From: Desmonostoc muscorum LEGE 12446
GTDB taxonomy: Bacteria; Cyanobacteriota; Cyanobacteriia; Cyanobacteriales; Nostocaceae
Reading direction: 5' to 3'
NCBI RefSeq assembly: GCF_015207005.2
Contig: NZ_JADEXS020000001.1
Span: 2,666,001-2,730,000 of the forward strand
Length of the DNA: 64,000 bases
Positions within the stretch are counted from its first letter, which is position 1. The number at the start of each line of letters is the position of its first letter. The position numbers and the translations under genes were made by a program. Below are positions 44,946-54,131 of the stretch, in pieces. The notes under the pieces were generated by a model, which made no database searches, was not told the origin of the DNA, and saw only the letters and a program-made list of their open reading frames with translations.

Positions 44946-47066
44946 CTATTTAATATGGCGGATGACTTCGGCAATTGACCAAGCTTGAGCGATCGCTCCT
45001 CTGGGTGTATGAGGTGGATCGCCATCAAAAATCTCAGAAATGGAACCAATACAAGCAGCAAATAAAAAGTGATCTATCAGGGGTTGCCAATCAAAAGGCA
45101 GCGTTTGTTGTGGATAAAAACGTTGCCAAGCGCGAATATAAGGGCCAATTAACCAAACCCAAACACTGCCTTGGTGATAAGCGCGATCGCGTTGCTCTTG
45201 GTTGCCCTCATATCTCCCTTTGTATTCAGGATCTCCTGGATCGAGACTGCGAAGCCCGTAGGGAGTCAGCAAGCTGGAAGTTGCCAAATCTAGTATCTGA
45301 CACCCTTGCTGTTCAGAAAACCCACAATGGTGCAGCGACAGCGCCAAAACAGCATTGGGACGAATTTGAAAATTTCGGCGATCGTCCGGCTCAATAACAT
45401 CGTAGAGATAACCTAGCTGAGGATTCCAAAACTTTTGCAGGGAATTTTTTACCTGTTGTGCTTGCTGAGCATAACGCTGCGCTTGTTTACTAAGACGCAC
45501 TGGTTCACCAAATTCAAGTTGGCTCAACCGTTTTGCCCACTGACTTAGCCAACATAAAGCCGAATACCACAGCGCATTGATTTCCACTGGTTTGCCACGA
45601 CGAGGAGTAACAGGATGTCCCCCAATTACCACATCCATCCAAGTCAGGGCTACACCGCGAGCATCCCAACCAATGAGTCCATCGGTAGCATCAGCCTGGA
45701 TATTATAGCGTGTACCACCGACAAAAGCTTTATGAATTTGCTGCACTACAGGAAACTGCTCTGCCAAAAACTGCCAGTCTTGTGTAGCTTCCAAATAAAG
45801 TCCTAAAGTTTCAATCCACCAAAGGGGTGCATCGATACTGTTATAAAACGGTTCACTATCGACATCAGGAAAGGCATTAGGAATCAAACCGTGGCGACAG
45901 TAATGCCCAAAAGCTCGCAATAGTCCTTTTGCTAAGTCAAAGCGCTGGGGAACTAGCGTCAATCCTGGTAAGGCAATTAATGTATCCCGCGCCCAGTCAT
46001 TAAACCAGTGATAACCAGCAATCACCGTCGGACCTGCTATTGAGGCTCGATAGACGATAAAGCGATCGCTGGCTTTGAGTAGTTGTTGCCTGATTAGGGA
46101 GTGGGGAGTGGGGAGTGGGGAGTAGAGATTGGACAACTCTTTCCTAGTCCCTAGTCCCCAGTCCCCAGTCCCTCCCTCACTCCATCCAAAAATCTGCGAG
46201 AGCCTTTGTTGCTCTGCTTCCACGGCTTCTGCAAAGGTTTTGGCGGTAAGAACGCCTAGCACAGAATTGGGAAGACCTTCTCGTGCTTCTAGAGTCACCG
46301 CATCTCCTGGTTGGAGTGTAACTGTTAAGTAACCAGGACTGTGGAGGTCTTCCTTGTCACCTAATCCCCGTTTTGTCTCCTCCAAGAATCGATAATTCCA
46401 ATACCAAACTGCATCTGGTTGATAATTGCCTTGTGTCCAACGCAGATGCCAAGGTATACCATAATGCTCAGATTTTCTTGCTTGGAGGCAGACTTGCTGT
46501 TGCCCAAGCAATTGGGAGAACTGTAATTCTGGGCTAAAAGTCTGTTGATGATGAAAGTTACGTTCTGCTATCAGAAGTCGCAGCCGTAAAATAGCTTGTT
46601 CGCTTCCCTCATAGCGATACTGAATTAAAATCCGATGAGACAATTGGTTAGGGGCATTGGGTACGGGGGAGAATGAAAAATTACCTCTTTCCCCTCTGCT
46701 CCCCACTCCCCACTCCCTACTCCCTTCCCAACCATAAGGCATCACCAATTGTCTAGTTAATTGCCAGTTATCTTGACCCCAAATCCATTTTGGAACTGGG
46801 TTAATATCAAAAGAGCGCAACAGTTCGTAGCCCGATCGCTCTATCCGACCGTTACCCCAAATATTTGTCCCCAGCGCCACAACATTCCCTAATACTTCCA
46901 AGCTAGCTTCCAGGTGTGATAACAACAAGGTACGCTCAGAAGGGGGGTTTGTAGCAGCAAATAACCAACCGTGATAAGTGCGTGTGCGGATGTCAGAAAC
47001 CGTGCCACTGGCAAAACTTCCTAGACCATTGGTAAGCAACCATTCTCTTGTATCTAAATCAGACAT
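44946..47066 (-). CDS. Glycogen debranching-type enzyme (amylo-alpha-1,6-glucosidase family)
   Basis: This 706-residue enzyme has an N-terminal GDE domain (REWLLTNGLGSFASGTVSDI, RTRTYHGWL) and a C-terminal (alpha/alpha)6-barrel domain with HWFNDWARDTLIALPGL, GLIPNAFPDVDSEPFYNSID, LYDVIEPDD and EQRDRAYHQGSVWVWLIGP. It should hydrolyse alpha-1,6 branches or related glucosidic bonds. Two segments are encoded by dispersed intergenic repeats: residues ~113-132 (EGSREWGVGSRGERGNF) and ~303-330 (EGGTGDWGLGTRKELSN, PLPTPHS). Both are in frame and fall at likely loops or domain junctions, so the enzyme may still fold. It is divergent from the peroxiredoxin gene. Confidence 0.9.
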   Translation of the reverse strand: MSDLDTREWLLTNGLGSFASGTVSDIRTRTYHGWLFAATNPPSERTLLLSHLEASLEVLGNVVALGTNIWGNGRIERSGYELLRSFDINPVPKWIWGQDNWQLTRQLVMPYGWEGSREWGVGSRGERGNFSFSPVPNAPNQLSHRILIQYRYEGSEQAILRLRLLIAERNFHHQQTFSPELQFSQLLGQQQVCLQARKSEHYGIPWHLRWTQGNYQPDAVWYWNYRFLEETKRGLGDKEDLHSPGYLTVTLQPGDAVTLEAREGLPNSVLGVLTAKTFAEAVEAEQQRLSQIFGWSEGGTGDWGLGTRKELSNLYSPLPTPHSLIRQQLLKASDRFIVYRASIAGPTVIAGYHWFNDWARDTLIALPGLTLVPQRFDLAKGLLRAFGHYCRHGLIPNAFPDVDSEPFYNSIDAPLWWIETLGLYLEATQDWQFLAEQFPVVQQIHKAFVGGTRYNIQADATDGLIGWDARGVALTWMDVVIGGHPVTPRRGKPVEINALWYSALCWLSQWAKRLSQLEFGEPVRLSKQAQRYAQQAQQVKNSLQKFWNPQLGYLYDVIEPDDRRNFQIRPNAVLALSLHHCGFSEQQGCQILDLATSSLLTPYGLRSLDPGDPEYKGRYEGNQEQRDRAYHQGSVWVWLIGPYIRAWQRFYPQQTLPFDWQPLIDHFLFAACIGSISEIFDGDPPHTPRGAIAQAWSIAEVIRHIK
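46095..46185. repeat. GGGGAGTGGGGAG / CCCCAGTCCCC repeats inside the debranching-enzyme gene
   Basis: The same short tandem sequence as in many intergenic regions here (for example 42510-42540, 44880-44912) lies within the coding frame, with a second block at 46697-46733. Its length preserves the frame. Confidence 0.75.
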
Positions 47067-47197
47067 TTGCTACTCAAAATCGTTATGAGTATGATATAGT
47101 CGTAACAGATCGTAATCAAACTGTGAGAGCGTGGATGGGTGAGTTTTACCTGACCCAAATTCCAACGCTACTAAACCGATAAAGGAGAATTGAGTTA

Positions 47198-47809
47198 ATG
47201 TCCCTAACTTACGGAACAGAAGGAAGCCTCCGCGTTGGTCAGCAAGCTCCCGATTTCACAGCAACCGCTGTGGTAGACCAGGAATTTAAGACAATCAAAC
47301 TTTCCGATTATCGCGGTAAGTACGTCGTCCTGTTTTTCTACCCCCTAGACTTTACCTTTGTTTGTCCTACTGAAATTACAGCATTTAGCGATCGCTACGA
47401 AGAATTCAAGAAAATTAATACGGAAATCCTTGGGGCTTCCGTTGATAGTGAATTCTCGCACCTCGCTTGGATTCAAACCGATCGTAAGTCTGGTGGCGTT
47501 GGCGACCTGAATTATCCTCTAGTCTCCGACATCAAGAAAGAGATTAGCGCTGCTTACAACGTGCTTGACCCAGCAGCAGGCATTGCCTTGCGTGGTCTGT
47601 TCATCATCGACAAAGATGGTATCATACAGCACGCCACAATTAACAACTTAGCTTTTGGTCGTAGCGTTGATGAAACCCTACGGACATTACAAGCAATTCA
47701 GTATGTTCAATCTCACCCAGACGAAGTGTGCCCAGCTGGTTGGCAACCTGGTGACAAAACAATGAATCCTGACCCAGTGAAGTCCAAAGTTTACTTCTCT
47801 GCTGTCTAG
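47198..47809 (+). CDS. Typical 2-Cys peroxiredoxin
   Basis: This 203-residue thiol peroxidase has peroxidatic Cys56 in FTFVCPTE and resolving Cys178 in DEVCPAGW, with the catalytic Thr/Arg context. It also has GGVG (residues 99-102) and a C-terminal YF (KVYFSAV), the two features linked to easy over-oxidation in 2-Cys peroxiredoxins. It reduces hydrogen and alkyl peroxides using thioredoxin. AAAGGAGAA precedes the ATG. It is full length and divergent from the debranching-enzyme gene, with 131 bp between starts. Confidence 0.96.
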   Translation: MSLTYGTEGSLRVGQQAPDFTATAVVDQEFKTIKLSDYRGKYVVLFFYPLDFTFVCPTEITAFSDRYEEFKKINTEILGASVDSEFSHLAWIQTDRKSGGVGDLNYPLVSDIKKEISAAYNVLDPAAGIALRGLFIIDKDGIIQHATINNLAFGRSVDETLRTLQAIQYVQSHPDEVCPAGWQPGDKTMNPDPVKSKVYFSAV

Positions 47810-47849
47810 ATTAGATTTACTGGAGTTAATTCGGTAATCAACAATAACC

Positions 47850-48030
47850 ACAGATAAACAAAGAATCTATCTGTGGTTTTTTCATCAAAAGGGAATGGGG
47901 CATGGGGCATGGGGCATGGAAGCAGGGGGAGCAGGGGAAGCAGGGGAAGAAAAACTATTGATTATTGACTCATGCCCAATGCCCAATGCCCAATGCCCAA
48001 TACCCGATTATTTTAAATGATCTAAAAAAT
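47850..48030. repeat. Hairpin and short tandem repeats between peroxiredoxin genes
   Basis: AACCACAGATAAAC / ATCTGTGGTT at 47848-47878 is a likely terminator for the first peroxiredoxin. It is followed by GGGGCATGGGGCATGG, AGCAGGGGAAGCAGGGG and ATGCCCAATGCCCAATGCCC tandem repeats of the dispersed type. Confidence 0.6.
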
Positions 48031-48573
48031 ATGCTGACTTCAACTGATTTTACCGGCTTATTAAATGAGCGATTCTTTCGTAACTTTTTACCCGTTCCGG
48101 CTACAAATCAACTTAGATTAGGGGTAGGAACACCAGATTTCCAGTTGCCAGATATCACCAACGGTACTTTAGTAAAACTGTCTGATTATAAAGGTAAACA
48201 ACCAGTGTTACTTGCCTTTACTCGCATCTTTACTGAAAAGCAATATTGCCCTTTTTGTTTTCCCCACATCAAAGCTTTGAATGAAAATTACGAAGAATTT
48301 AAAAATCGTGGTATAGAAGTTTTAATGGTTACTAGTACTGATGAACGGCAGAGTCAAATAGTTGTGAGAGATTTAGGCTTACAAATGCCGTTACTTAGCG
48401 ATCCTAGTTGTCGAGTGTTTCGTACCTATAATGTAGGACAAGCTTTGGGAGCGCCTTTACCAGCCCAGTTTGTATTAGATAAACAAGGTAAACTCCAGTA
48501 TTTACATTTATTTTCTTTCCTGGATCACAATGCTAGTGTTGAGACATTGTTAGAACAATTCATCGATGATTAA
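48031..48573 (+). CDS. AhpC/TSA-family peroxiredoxin-like protein
   Basis: This 180-residue thioredoxin-fold protein has GVGTPDFQLPDITNGTLVKL near the N-terminus, a CPFC motif (Cys73, Cys76) in QYCPFCFPHI, and FVLDKQGKLQYLHLFSFLD. The CxxC arrangement at the active site resembles PrxQ or thioredoxin-like reductases more than 2-Cys peroxiredoxins. I chose the ATG at 48031; the in-frame upstream ATG at 47965 would translate the ATGCCCAATGCCC tandem repeat. It lies downstream of the 2-Cys peroxiredoxin on the same strand and may share a role in peroxide defence. Confidence 0.85.
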   Translation: MLTSTDFTGLLNERFFRNFLPVPATNQLRLGVGTPDFQLPDITNGTLVKLSDYKGKQPVLLAFTRIFTEKQYCPFCFPHIKALNENYEEFKNRGIEVLMVTSTDERQSQIVVRDLGLQMPLLSDPSCRVFRTYNVGQALGAPLPAQFVLDKQGKLQYLHLFSFLDHNASVETLLEQFIDD

Positions 48574-48935
48574 AAAAATAATTGATGTTTTGCCATTTAA
48601 CCCAAACAGATGAAAGGTGACTCAATTATAAATTAAGTTATCGCTGGAAATGGCGAATTTAAAATCTATTTTTTTGGTTGTTTTTCTTTGGTGATTTGAT
48701 GAGCGATCGCAACAATTATGACTTTGAGTAATGAATTGTGTTAAACTGTATACTCTAATACCCTTGGTTTTGATTTTAGCGATCGCTAATCACCCAGACC
48801 ACATATACAGCGCTTTTCAGTAACTCAGCAGCTATACCACTCCCCACTCCCCATTCCTTACTCCCCTCCTGATTCGTTTGCCTTAGGCATTGCGATCGCT
48901 TATGCTAAATGTCAGTCTAATTGGCATGATCTTCT
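48574..48935. other. Intergenic region before the acyltransferase gene
   Basis: These 362 bp hold HIP1 octamers and a CACTCCCCACTCCCC-type repeat near 48838-48866. A promoter for the acyltransferase gene is expected but not recognised. No gene was seen. Confidence 0.55.
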
Positions 48936-49574
48936 GTGGACCAAAACCGCGAACCGTTTATTAGTCTGGCACTTTACCACGCCTTTAAATGGTCAGTCGT
49001 CAGCCCCATGCTTCACACTTACTTTCGGGGTAAAATTTATGGCGCGGAAAATGTCCCTCATTCAGGGCCATTGGTGGTGGTAAGTAATCACGCCAGTTAT
49101 TTTGATCCGCCAATTGTCTCTAATTGTGTACGCCGTCCAGTAGCGTACATGGCTAAAGAAGAATTATTTAATATCCCAATTTTGGCGCAAGCGATTAAAT
49201 TGTATGGTGCTTACCCAGTGAGTCGAGGAAGTGCCGATCGCAATGCCATCCGTTCAGCCTTAGAATACCTGAATAACGGTTGGGCTGTCGGTGTTTTCTT
49301 GCAAGGTACTCGCACACCAGATGGTCGAATTACAGACCCCAAAAGAGGCGCACTACTGTTAGCAGCGAAAGCCAAAGCCCCAATATTGCCAGTAAGTGTT
49401 TGGGGTACCGAGGCGATTTTAGAAAAAGGCTCGAAAATACCCCACGCCGTTCCCGTGACAGTCAGAATTGGTAACTTAATTGATGCTCCCAGTTCCAGCA
49501 ATAAAGAAGAATTGGAGGCGTTGGCACAAAAGTGTACCGCTGTGATTAATCAAATGCATGATTTAGGACGATGA
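48936..49574 (+). CDS. plsC: 1-acyl-sn-glycerol-3-phosphate acyltransferase (PlsC family)
   Basis: This 212-residue acyltransferase has the block I motif NHASYFD (catalytic His and Asp), block II-like AYPVSRGSADRNAI, block III FLQGTRTPDGR and block IV PVSVWGT. It makes phosphatidic acid by acylating lysophosphatidate at the inner membrane. The GTG at 48936 is the only suitable start. Another substrate among PlsC-like enzymes is possible. Confidence 0.9.
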   Translation: MDQNREPFISLALYHAFKWSVVSPMLHTYFRGKIYGAENVPHSGPLVVVSNHASYFDPPIVSNCVRRPVAYMAKEELFNIPILAQAIKLYGAYPVSRGSADRNAIRSALEYLNNGWAVGVFLQGTRTPDGRITDPKRGALLLAAKAKAPILPVSVWGTEAILEKGSKIPHAVPVTVRIGNLIDAPSSSNKEELEALAQKCTAVINQMHDLGR

Positions 49575-49752
49575 GTTTGAGAAGTCCAAATATATACTTT
49601 AGGGGGGTGGCGATCGCTATTACATTTCTCTAACCTTAAATTCAATAGTTTCAGTAGTCTCATTTGAAATTCTAGTAACAGTTTTTTCTAAAGACTTTAT
49701 GGCGTTGCTGATTTCATGTATGAAAACGATTGTGCATCATATCAAAATCCTT

Positions 49753-49781
49753 GTAGAGACGTTGCAATGCAACGTCTCTAC
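49753..49781. repeat. Perfect palindromic hairpin
   Basis: GTAGAGACGTTGCA-A-TGCAACGTCTCTAC (14-bp arms) lies between the acyltransferase and the AI-2E-type permease genes, within a longer dispersed element (GATTTCATG ... ATTCATACC). It probably ends the upstream transcript. It is followed by CCAAAATCCAAAATCC tandem repeats at 49826-49850. Confidence 0.65.
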
Positions 49782-49855
49782 ATCTTGATTCATACCACAA
49801 TTCAACAACGCCGACTTTATAATCCAAAATCCAAAATCCAAAATCCAAAATTAAT

Positions 49856-50893
49856 ATGAGCGGCTTTGAAGCCAAAAACTTATGGCAACGATTAAATAAT
49901 CTGGCGTTAGTCCGCTTTTTGCTCTTAGTTGCTTCAGGATGGGCAATTGTACAACTTTTAGCTTACTTTGAAGCAGTCATCGTTATTTTCACATTCGCCG
50001 CGATTTTGGCTTTTTTGCTCAGCTATCCTGTAGAATGGCTGCGGCATTTTTTGCCCCACGGCGTAGCAGTTGGTGTAGTTTTCTTACTCAGTATTGTAAT
50101 TATTGGGGGTTTGATAATTACGGTAGGTTTAACGGTTTTATCCCAAGGACAACAATTAATTGATACTATAACTGGATTTTTAAATTCTTTATTACCCCTA
50201 TTAGACCAATTAGAAGAATTTTTCCGCAGCCGTAATCTTCAGATAGATTTAAGTTTTGTTCAAGAACAATTGCGAAATCAAGCTATTTCAAGTATTGTCA
50301 CTAGTCTAGCTATATTACAAAGTTTTTTGACAAATTTCGTCACTTTTACCTTGATTGCAGTTGTAGCTTTTTTCATGTTGTTAGACGGAGAAAAGCTATG
50401 GAACTTTATATTAAAAATAGTACCAAAACAACGCCGTGACAGATTTACTAAGGTCATCAGACGCGCCTTTCTCGGATTTTTTCGAGGTCAGTTTTTATTA
50501 AGTTTATTCCTGACGAGTACGACTTTCTTAGTTTTCTTAATATTACAAGTACCTTTTGCCTTATTATTATCAGTAATCGTTGGGATTGTTGATATTATTC
50601 CTGGCATAGGCGCAACATTAGGAATCAGCATTATAACTTTAGTTGTATTATCTCAAGGCTTTTGGTTGGCATTGAAAGTATTGATAACTTGCATTGTGCT
50701 TCAGCAGATACAAGACAACTTGATTGCACCAAGAATTATGCAAGGTGCGCTAAATCTCAATCCTGTAGTGGTATTCTTTGCGTTGCTAGTAGGCGCTAGA
50801 GTAGCAGGATTATTGGGTGTTTTTATATCTATTCCCATAGCAGGAGTAATTGTGTCTTTGTTTGAGATTGAGGAAATGAAATCTGAAGCTTAG
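49856..50893 (+). CDS. AI-2E family (PerM) transporter
   Basis: This 345-residue membrane protein has about eight transmembrane segments and the family features AAILAFLLSYPVEWL, a mid-protein amphipathic region (LLPLLDQLEEFF), GEKLWNFILKIVPKQRRDR and the C-terminal IVDIIPGIGATLGI and LIAPRIMQGALNLNPVVVF. Members include the AI-2 exporter TqsA and Na+/H+ antiporter-like proteins; the substrate here cannot be told. It stands alone, preceded by tandem repeats. Confidence 0.9.
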   Translation: MSGFEAKNLWQRLNNLALVRFLLLVASGWAIVQLLAYFEAVIVIFTFAAILAFLLSYPVEWLRHFLPHGVAVGVVFLLSIVIIGGLIITVGLTVLSQGQQLIDTITGFLNSLLPLLDQLEEFFRSRNLQIDLSFVQEQLRNQAISSIVTSLAILQSFLTNFVTFTLIAVVAFFMLLDGEKLWNFILKIVPKQRRDRFTKVIRRAFLGFFRGQFLLSLFLTSTTFLVFLILQVPFALLLSVIVGIVDIIPGIGATLGISIITLVVLSQGFWLALKVLITCIVLQQIQDNLIAPRIMQGALNLNPVVVFFALLVGARVAGLLGVFISIPIAGVIVSLFEIEEMKSEA

Positions 50894-51152
50894 TCAAACA
50901 ATTTTAGATTTTAGATTTTGGATTTTAGATTGACCCCATACCTTCTTCCTCGCTTGAGTAAAAAATTGTATATTTTTGATTTGTTCCATAAATAAATTTG
51001 GTGGCTTCTCTACTAGACATTACGCGAATAGAGATTTTTAGAGTTTGAATTTTTAATCCAAAATCTAAAATCTAAAATTCGGTCATTTGTCATAAACTAC
51101 GAACTAGTGAATAATATAAAAATGGTTATCTAAAAATAGAAATTGAGGAATA

Positions 51153-51449
51153 ATGTCGGATTTAAGAGCAGAATTAACAGAAACTGTGGATGAGGCAGAG
51201 TGGGAGTGGCTAATTCCTCATGTGCAGCGAGATGCAGTAATTTTAGTGGCGCTTGAGTTAAGCTTAGTGGATGTTGGAGTAGCGATCGCAAATGATAATA
51301 CTCCATCAGTGCAACAATGGATTGATGAACAATTGATTACCAAACCCACCACAGCACAGTTGGGAGAATGGAATACCGATGCCACCAAGCGATTTAATAC
51401 TCTCATCGTCCAACCTTACGTTTTAGTCCAAGAAATCATCGCAGCCTAA
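51153..51449 (+). CDS. DUF2288 protein
   Basis: This small cytoplasmic protein of 98 residues matches DUF2288: LRAELTETVDEAEWEWLIPH, RDAVILVALELSLVDVGVAI, VQQWIDEQLITKPTTAQL, and RFNTLIVQPYVLVQE. The function of the family is not known. GAGGAATA precedes the ATG. It is convergent with cofG, whose stop lies 35 bp away. Confidence 0.88.
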   Translation: MSDLRAELTETVDEAEWEWLIPHVQRDAVILVALELSLVDVGVAIANDNTPSVQQWIDEQLITKPTTAQLGEWNTDATKRFNTLIVQPYVLVQEIIAA

Positions 51450-51484
51450 CGAAGATAGTTTCTTTTTCCTACCTCAAAAGGTAT

Positions 51485-52447
51485 TCATAAAGTATTTCGC
51501 CACCATCTCACTGGCGTTTGCAACTCCTCCGATAACCAGTAGTCAAATTGCGGATAAACTGGTAAACGCTCAATTAACTCCCACCCCGCAGGCTGTAAAA
51601 TTTGTCTCAATAGCTGCTCCTGAAGATGAGGATAATCAGGATTAACTTCATCTTTTGGGCTAATCCCGCCTAAATCTCGCGCACCAGCTTCGATACAAGC
51701 AACTAACCATTGGTCATCCTTAACTAAATTCGGCGGAATTTGAATTGTAATATCTGCTGGTAGAATTTCACGTGCTTTAGCAATGACTTCTGGCAATTCA
51801 TGGGGGTTAAAAGGCGGTGCATTAAAACTCTGCTGATTTCCTGGACTATGAGGTTGCAAAATTACTTCTTGGATATGATGGTAACGCTGATGAAATTCAG
51901 ATATTGCTGCTAATGTTTCCCACCAATCATCAGCAGTTTCACCAATTCCTAAAAGTAATCCTGTTGTAAAAGGAATCTGCAACTCTCCAGCCCATTCTAA
52001 TTGTTGCAGCCTTACTTCTGGTAATTTGCTCGGTGCATGTCGATGTACAGTATTTAACAATGTCGGCGTTAACTGTTCCAACATCAGCCCCATCGAAACA
52101 TTTACACGCTTGAGCTTTTGCATCTCTGCAAAACTCAATGGACCTGCATTGGTGTGAGGTAGAAACCCCATTGAAAGTGCTAATTCACACAAATCATAAA
52201 TCCGACTAAACCACTCCTGACGCTTTGGTGAATGGGGATGAACTTCACCACTAAGAATAAGAATTTCACAAACTTTTTCAGTTTGAAGTGGTTTTAAAAT
52301 ACTTTCTGCATCCGAGATATTCATCCAGGGATTTTTACCTGGTTCAGTGCGAAAGTTGCAGTAGCTACAGCGATTGAAGCACTCATAAGTAGGAACAATC
52401 GTATAAGCAGGGCTATAAGTAACAACGCGAGAATTATTAATTGGCAT
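51485..52447 (-). CDS. cofG: FO synthase subunit 1 (CofG)
   Basis: This 320-residue radical SAM enzyme has Cys23, Cys27 and Cys30 in YECFNRCSYCNFRTEPG, which bind the 4Fe-4S cluster. Other matches are ILILSGEVHP, GFLPHTNAGPLS, MGLMLEQ, LLLGIGET, LQPHSPGN and GARDLGGISPKDEVNPD. With CofH it makes FO, the deazaflavin chromophore of coenzyme F420 and of some DNA photolyases, which is its usual use in cyanobacteria. No cofH is adjacent. Confidence 0.95.
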   Translation of the reverse strand: MPINNSRVVTYSPAYTIVPTYECFNRCSYCNFRTEPGKNPWMNISDAESILKPLQTEKVCEILILSGEVHPHSPKRQEWFSRIYDLCELALSMGFLPHTNAGPLSFAEMQKLKRVNVSMGLMLEQLTPTLLNTVHRHAPSKLPEVRLQQLEWAGELQIPFTTGLLLGIGETADDWWETLAAISEFHQRYHHIQEVILQPHSPGNQQSFNAPPFNPHELPEVIAKAREILPADITIQIPPNLVKDDQWLVACIEAGARDLGGISPKDEVNPDYPHLQEQLLRQILQPAGWELIERLPVYPQFDYWLSEELQTPVRWWRNTL

Positions 52448-52772
52448 ATTGCATGTCTCGCTTTTGTGAGGTAAAAGGTAAGGGCGGATAGCTATGCGCC
52501 CCTACAAATTTCTCTATCTCATGTAATCGGTAACCGCTACAGAAGGCCATTTATCAACTGAAAATCAAATTATTATAAGGTGTGTTACTCCTTGAGCCTA
52601 ACGCACCACTAGATACAGCAGATTTAAGCTTATTGAAGCACAGCTTCTAGGTTTCAAAACGATGCATAGAGCCTATTCTAATTCTGTTAGCGCACCGAGA
52701 CGTAGCCCATTCTGACTTCTGAATTCTGCTGTAATACCATTTCAAGAAAATCTTGATACATATAGATTTACC

Positions 52773-52800
52773 GTAGGGGCGCACAGCTGTGCGCCCCTAC
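52773..52800. repeat. 28-bp perfect palindrome
   Basis: GTAGGGGCGCACAG is followed directly by its reverse complement. This hairpin is a dispersed repeat; it could also act as terminator for crtW. Confidence 0.65.
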
Positions 52801-52819
52801 CAAGGTATTTGTATCAACC

Positions 52820-52910
52820 AGGACTTACGCAAAATTATGAAAAAACGAACCGCAAAGGACGCAAAGGACACAAAGAAATAAGAGTTTCAGAGAGTTTTTG
52901 CGTAAGTCCT
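52820..52910. mobile_element. 91-bp MITE with AGGACTTACGCAAAA termini
   Basis: AGGACTTACGCAAAA at 52820-52834 is exactly inverted at 52896-52910. The interior has CGCAAAGGACGCAAAG heptamer-like repeats. Elements with this terminus are frequent in Nostoc-type genomes. It codes for nothing. Confidence 0.75.
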
Positions 52911-52975
52911 ATCAACTTTCAAGTGAAATGGTATAACAATGAGCGAACGTACAACCTCTGATGGCTATTCCCGGA

Positions 52976-53737
52976 TTATTTAATCTTTTTGTGAATTCCT
53001 GGTAGTTGCCACCAGGGAACATGGGGATATTCATGATGTTCTTTGTGGTAGCCAAAATGATAACACGTAATAAATGACAACCAAGTTGGACAGTCAATAG
53101 TTTGGGCACAATGAGGTTGAACATAACCCCTTATTGGCTCACTGTGGGGTATAAAAGTACCAAAATAAAATAATTGTAATGAACTCAAAAGCGAGGGAAA
53201 TACCCAAAATAAAATTAAATTTTCATGGGGTATGTGGAGTATACGATTAGCAAATTGATAGCTCAAAGTTATGGCAATCATTTGTCCCCAACTCCAGTAA
53301 TTTATCATAAAATTACAATACCAAGCCCAGAAACTTTTGTGTTTCCCATCATGGAAATCTGGATCTATTTGACTCGCAGGATTCCGGTGATGTAACCAAT
53401 GTTTGGTCAAGAGTTTTTGATATGGTAAAAGGGCATAAAGAGATAGGCTCAACCTGCCAATCAAATGATTAATCTTAGAGTTTTGCGGAAAAACTAAGCC
53501 ATGCATAGCATCATGAGATGTAATAAATAATCCTGTATATAAAAATGCTTGCCAAGGGATCAAAATGCATATCCAAAAATTTAATTTGGATATATCAACT
53601 AAAATTAAGAAAACTAGACTTATAAGCCACACGCTAATAATAAAAATAGCAATGAAAAGTCCCCTAAAAGTAGATTTATTTTTTAGTAATGGGGTTAGTT
53701 TTGTTTGATGATTTAGTGGTTGTTCTAACTGGATCAC
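52976..53737 (-). CDS. crtW: Beta-carotene ketolase CrtW
   Basis: This 253-residue membrane di-iron oxygenase starts at GTG. It has the three His clusters of the family: HDAMH (75-79), HWLHHRNP (113-120), and HKEHHEYPHVPWWQLP near the C-terminus, with SEPIRGYVQPHCAQT before it. It adds 4-keto groups to beta-carotene or related carotenoids, giving echinenone or canthaxanthin, or ketolates myxol. It stands alone with a 394-bp upstream region. Confidence 0.94.
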   Translation of the reverse strand: MIQLEQPLNHQTKLTPLLKNKSTFRGLFIAIFIISVWLISLVFLILVDISKLNFWICILIPWQAFLYTGLFITSHDAMHGLVFPQNSKINHLIGRLSLSLYALLPYQKLLTKHWLHHRNPASQIDPDFHDGKHKSFWAWYCNFMINYWSWGQMIAITLSYQFANRILHIPHENLILFWVFPSLLSSLQLFYFGTFIPHSEPIRGYVQPHCAQTIDCPTWLSFITCYHFGYHKEHHEYPHVPWWQLPGIHKKIK

Positions 53738-54131
53738 GCCTTTACTCCGCCTAGCATTCAGGTAAAAATTCTTAAAATCTAGTCCAATACAGTTCAGATA
53801 AACCCAAAACCCTCATGTAGAGACGCGGTAAATCGCGTCTTCTTATCGCGTCTTCAAAGGCCAATTTCTCCACGAATAATCGTTAACTGAGCCATATTGA
53901 AATATAGTCATGACAAAACTACTAACCACTAGCCAGAAAATTCTATTAGTGGTCAGTTTTTTGGACTGGAGAGTGCTAGCACTCTGAAATTATTGAAAAA
54001 TATTAAGATACGTTAACTATTATTACACAAATAGGCCTATACGAAAAACTGTTTTTGCTTGGAGGACTAAGTAAATAAGCAAAACAACTCGTAATAATTA
54101 ATACCTCAAATCACTAATGTCTTTGATTTGA
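53738..54131. other. Region upstream of crtW
   Basis: These 394 bp include a GTAGAGACGCGGTAAATCGCG-type repeat with a TATCGCGTCTTC copy (53817-53855) and a 16-bp palindrome (53970-53985). The crtW promoter should lie here. Confidence 0.55.
53970..53985. promoter_or_regulatory. 16-bp perfect palindrome AGAGTGCTAGCACTCT
   Basis: The half sites GAGTGCTA and TAGCACTC are those of the heat-shock CIRCE operator, but abutted without the usual 9-bp spacer and in the opposite order. It lies 233 bp upstream of crtW and 147 bp downstream of the SRPBCC gene stop. It may be an operator or a small terminator hairpin. Confidence 0.35.

Larger units (their letters stand above)
52448..52975. other. Intergenic repeat-rich region between cofG and crtW
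   Basis: These 528 bp hold GTTAGCGCACCGAGACGTAGCCC-type repeats (52686-52735), a 28-bp perfect palindrome at 52773-52800 (GTAGGGGCGCACAG arm), and the MITE at 52820-52910. No gene was seen. Confidence 0.6.

Noticed and set aside
52686..52735. Repeat-rich stretch resembling a CRISPR spacer-repeat pattern
   Set aside because: The repeats are irregular dispersed elements with no constant repeat-spacer spacing.
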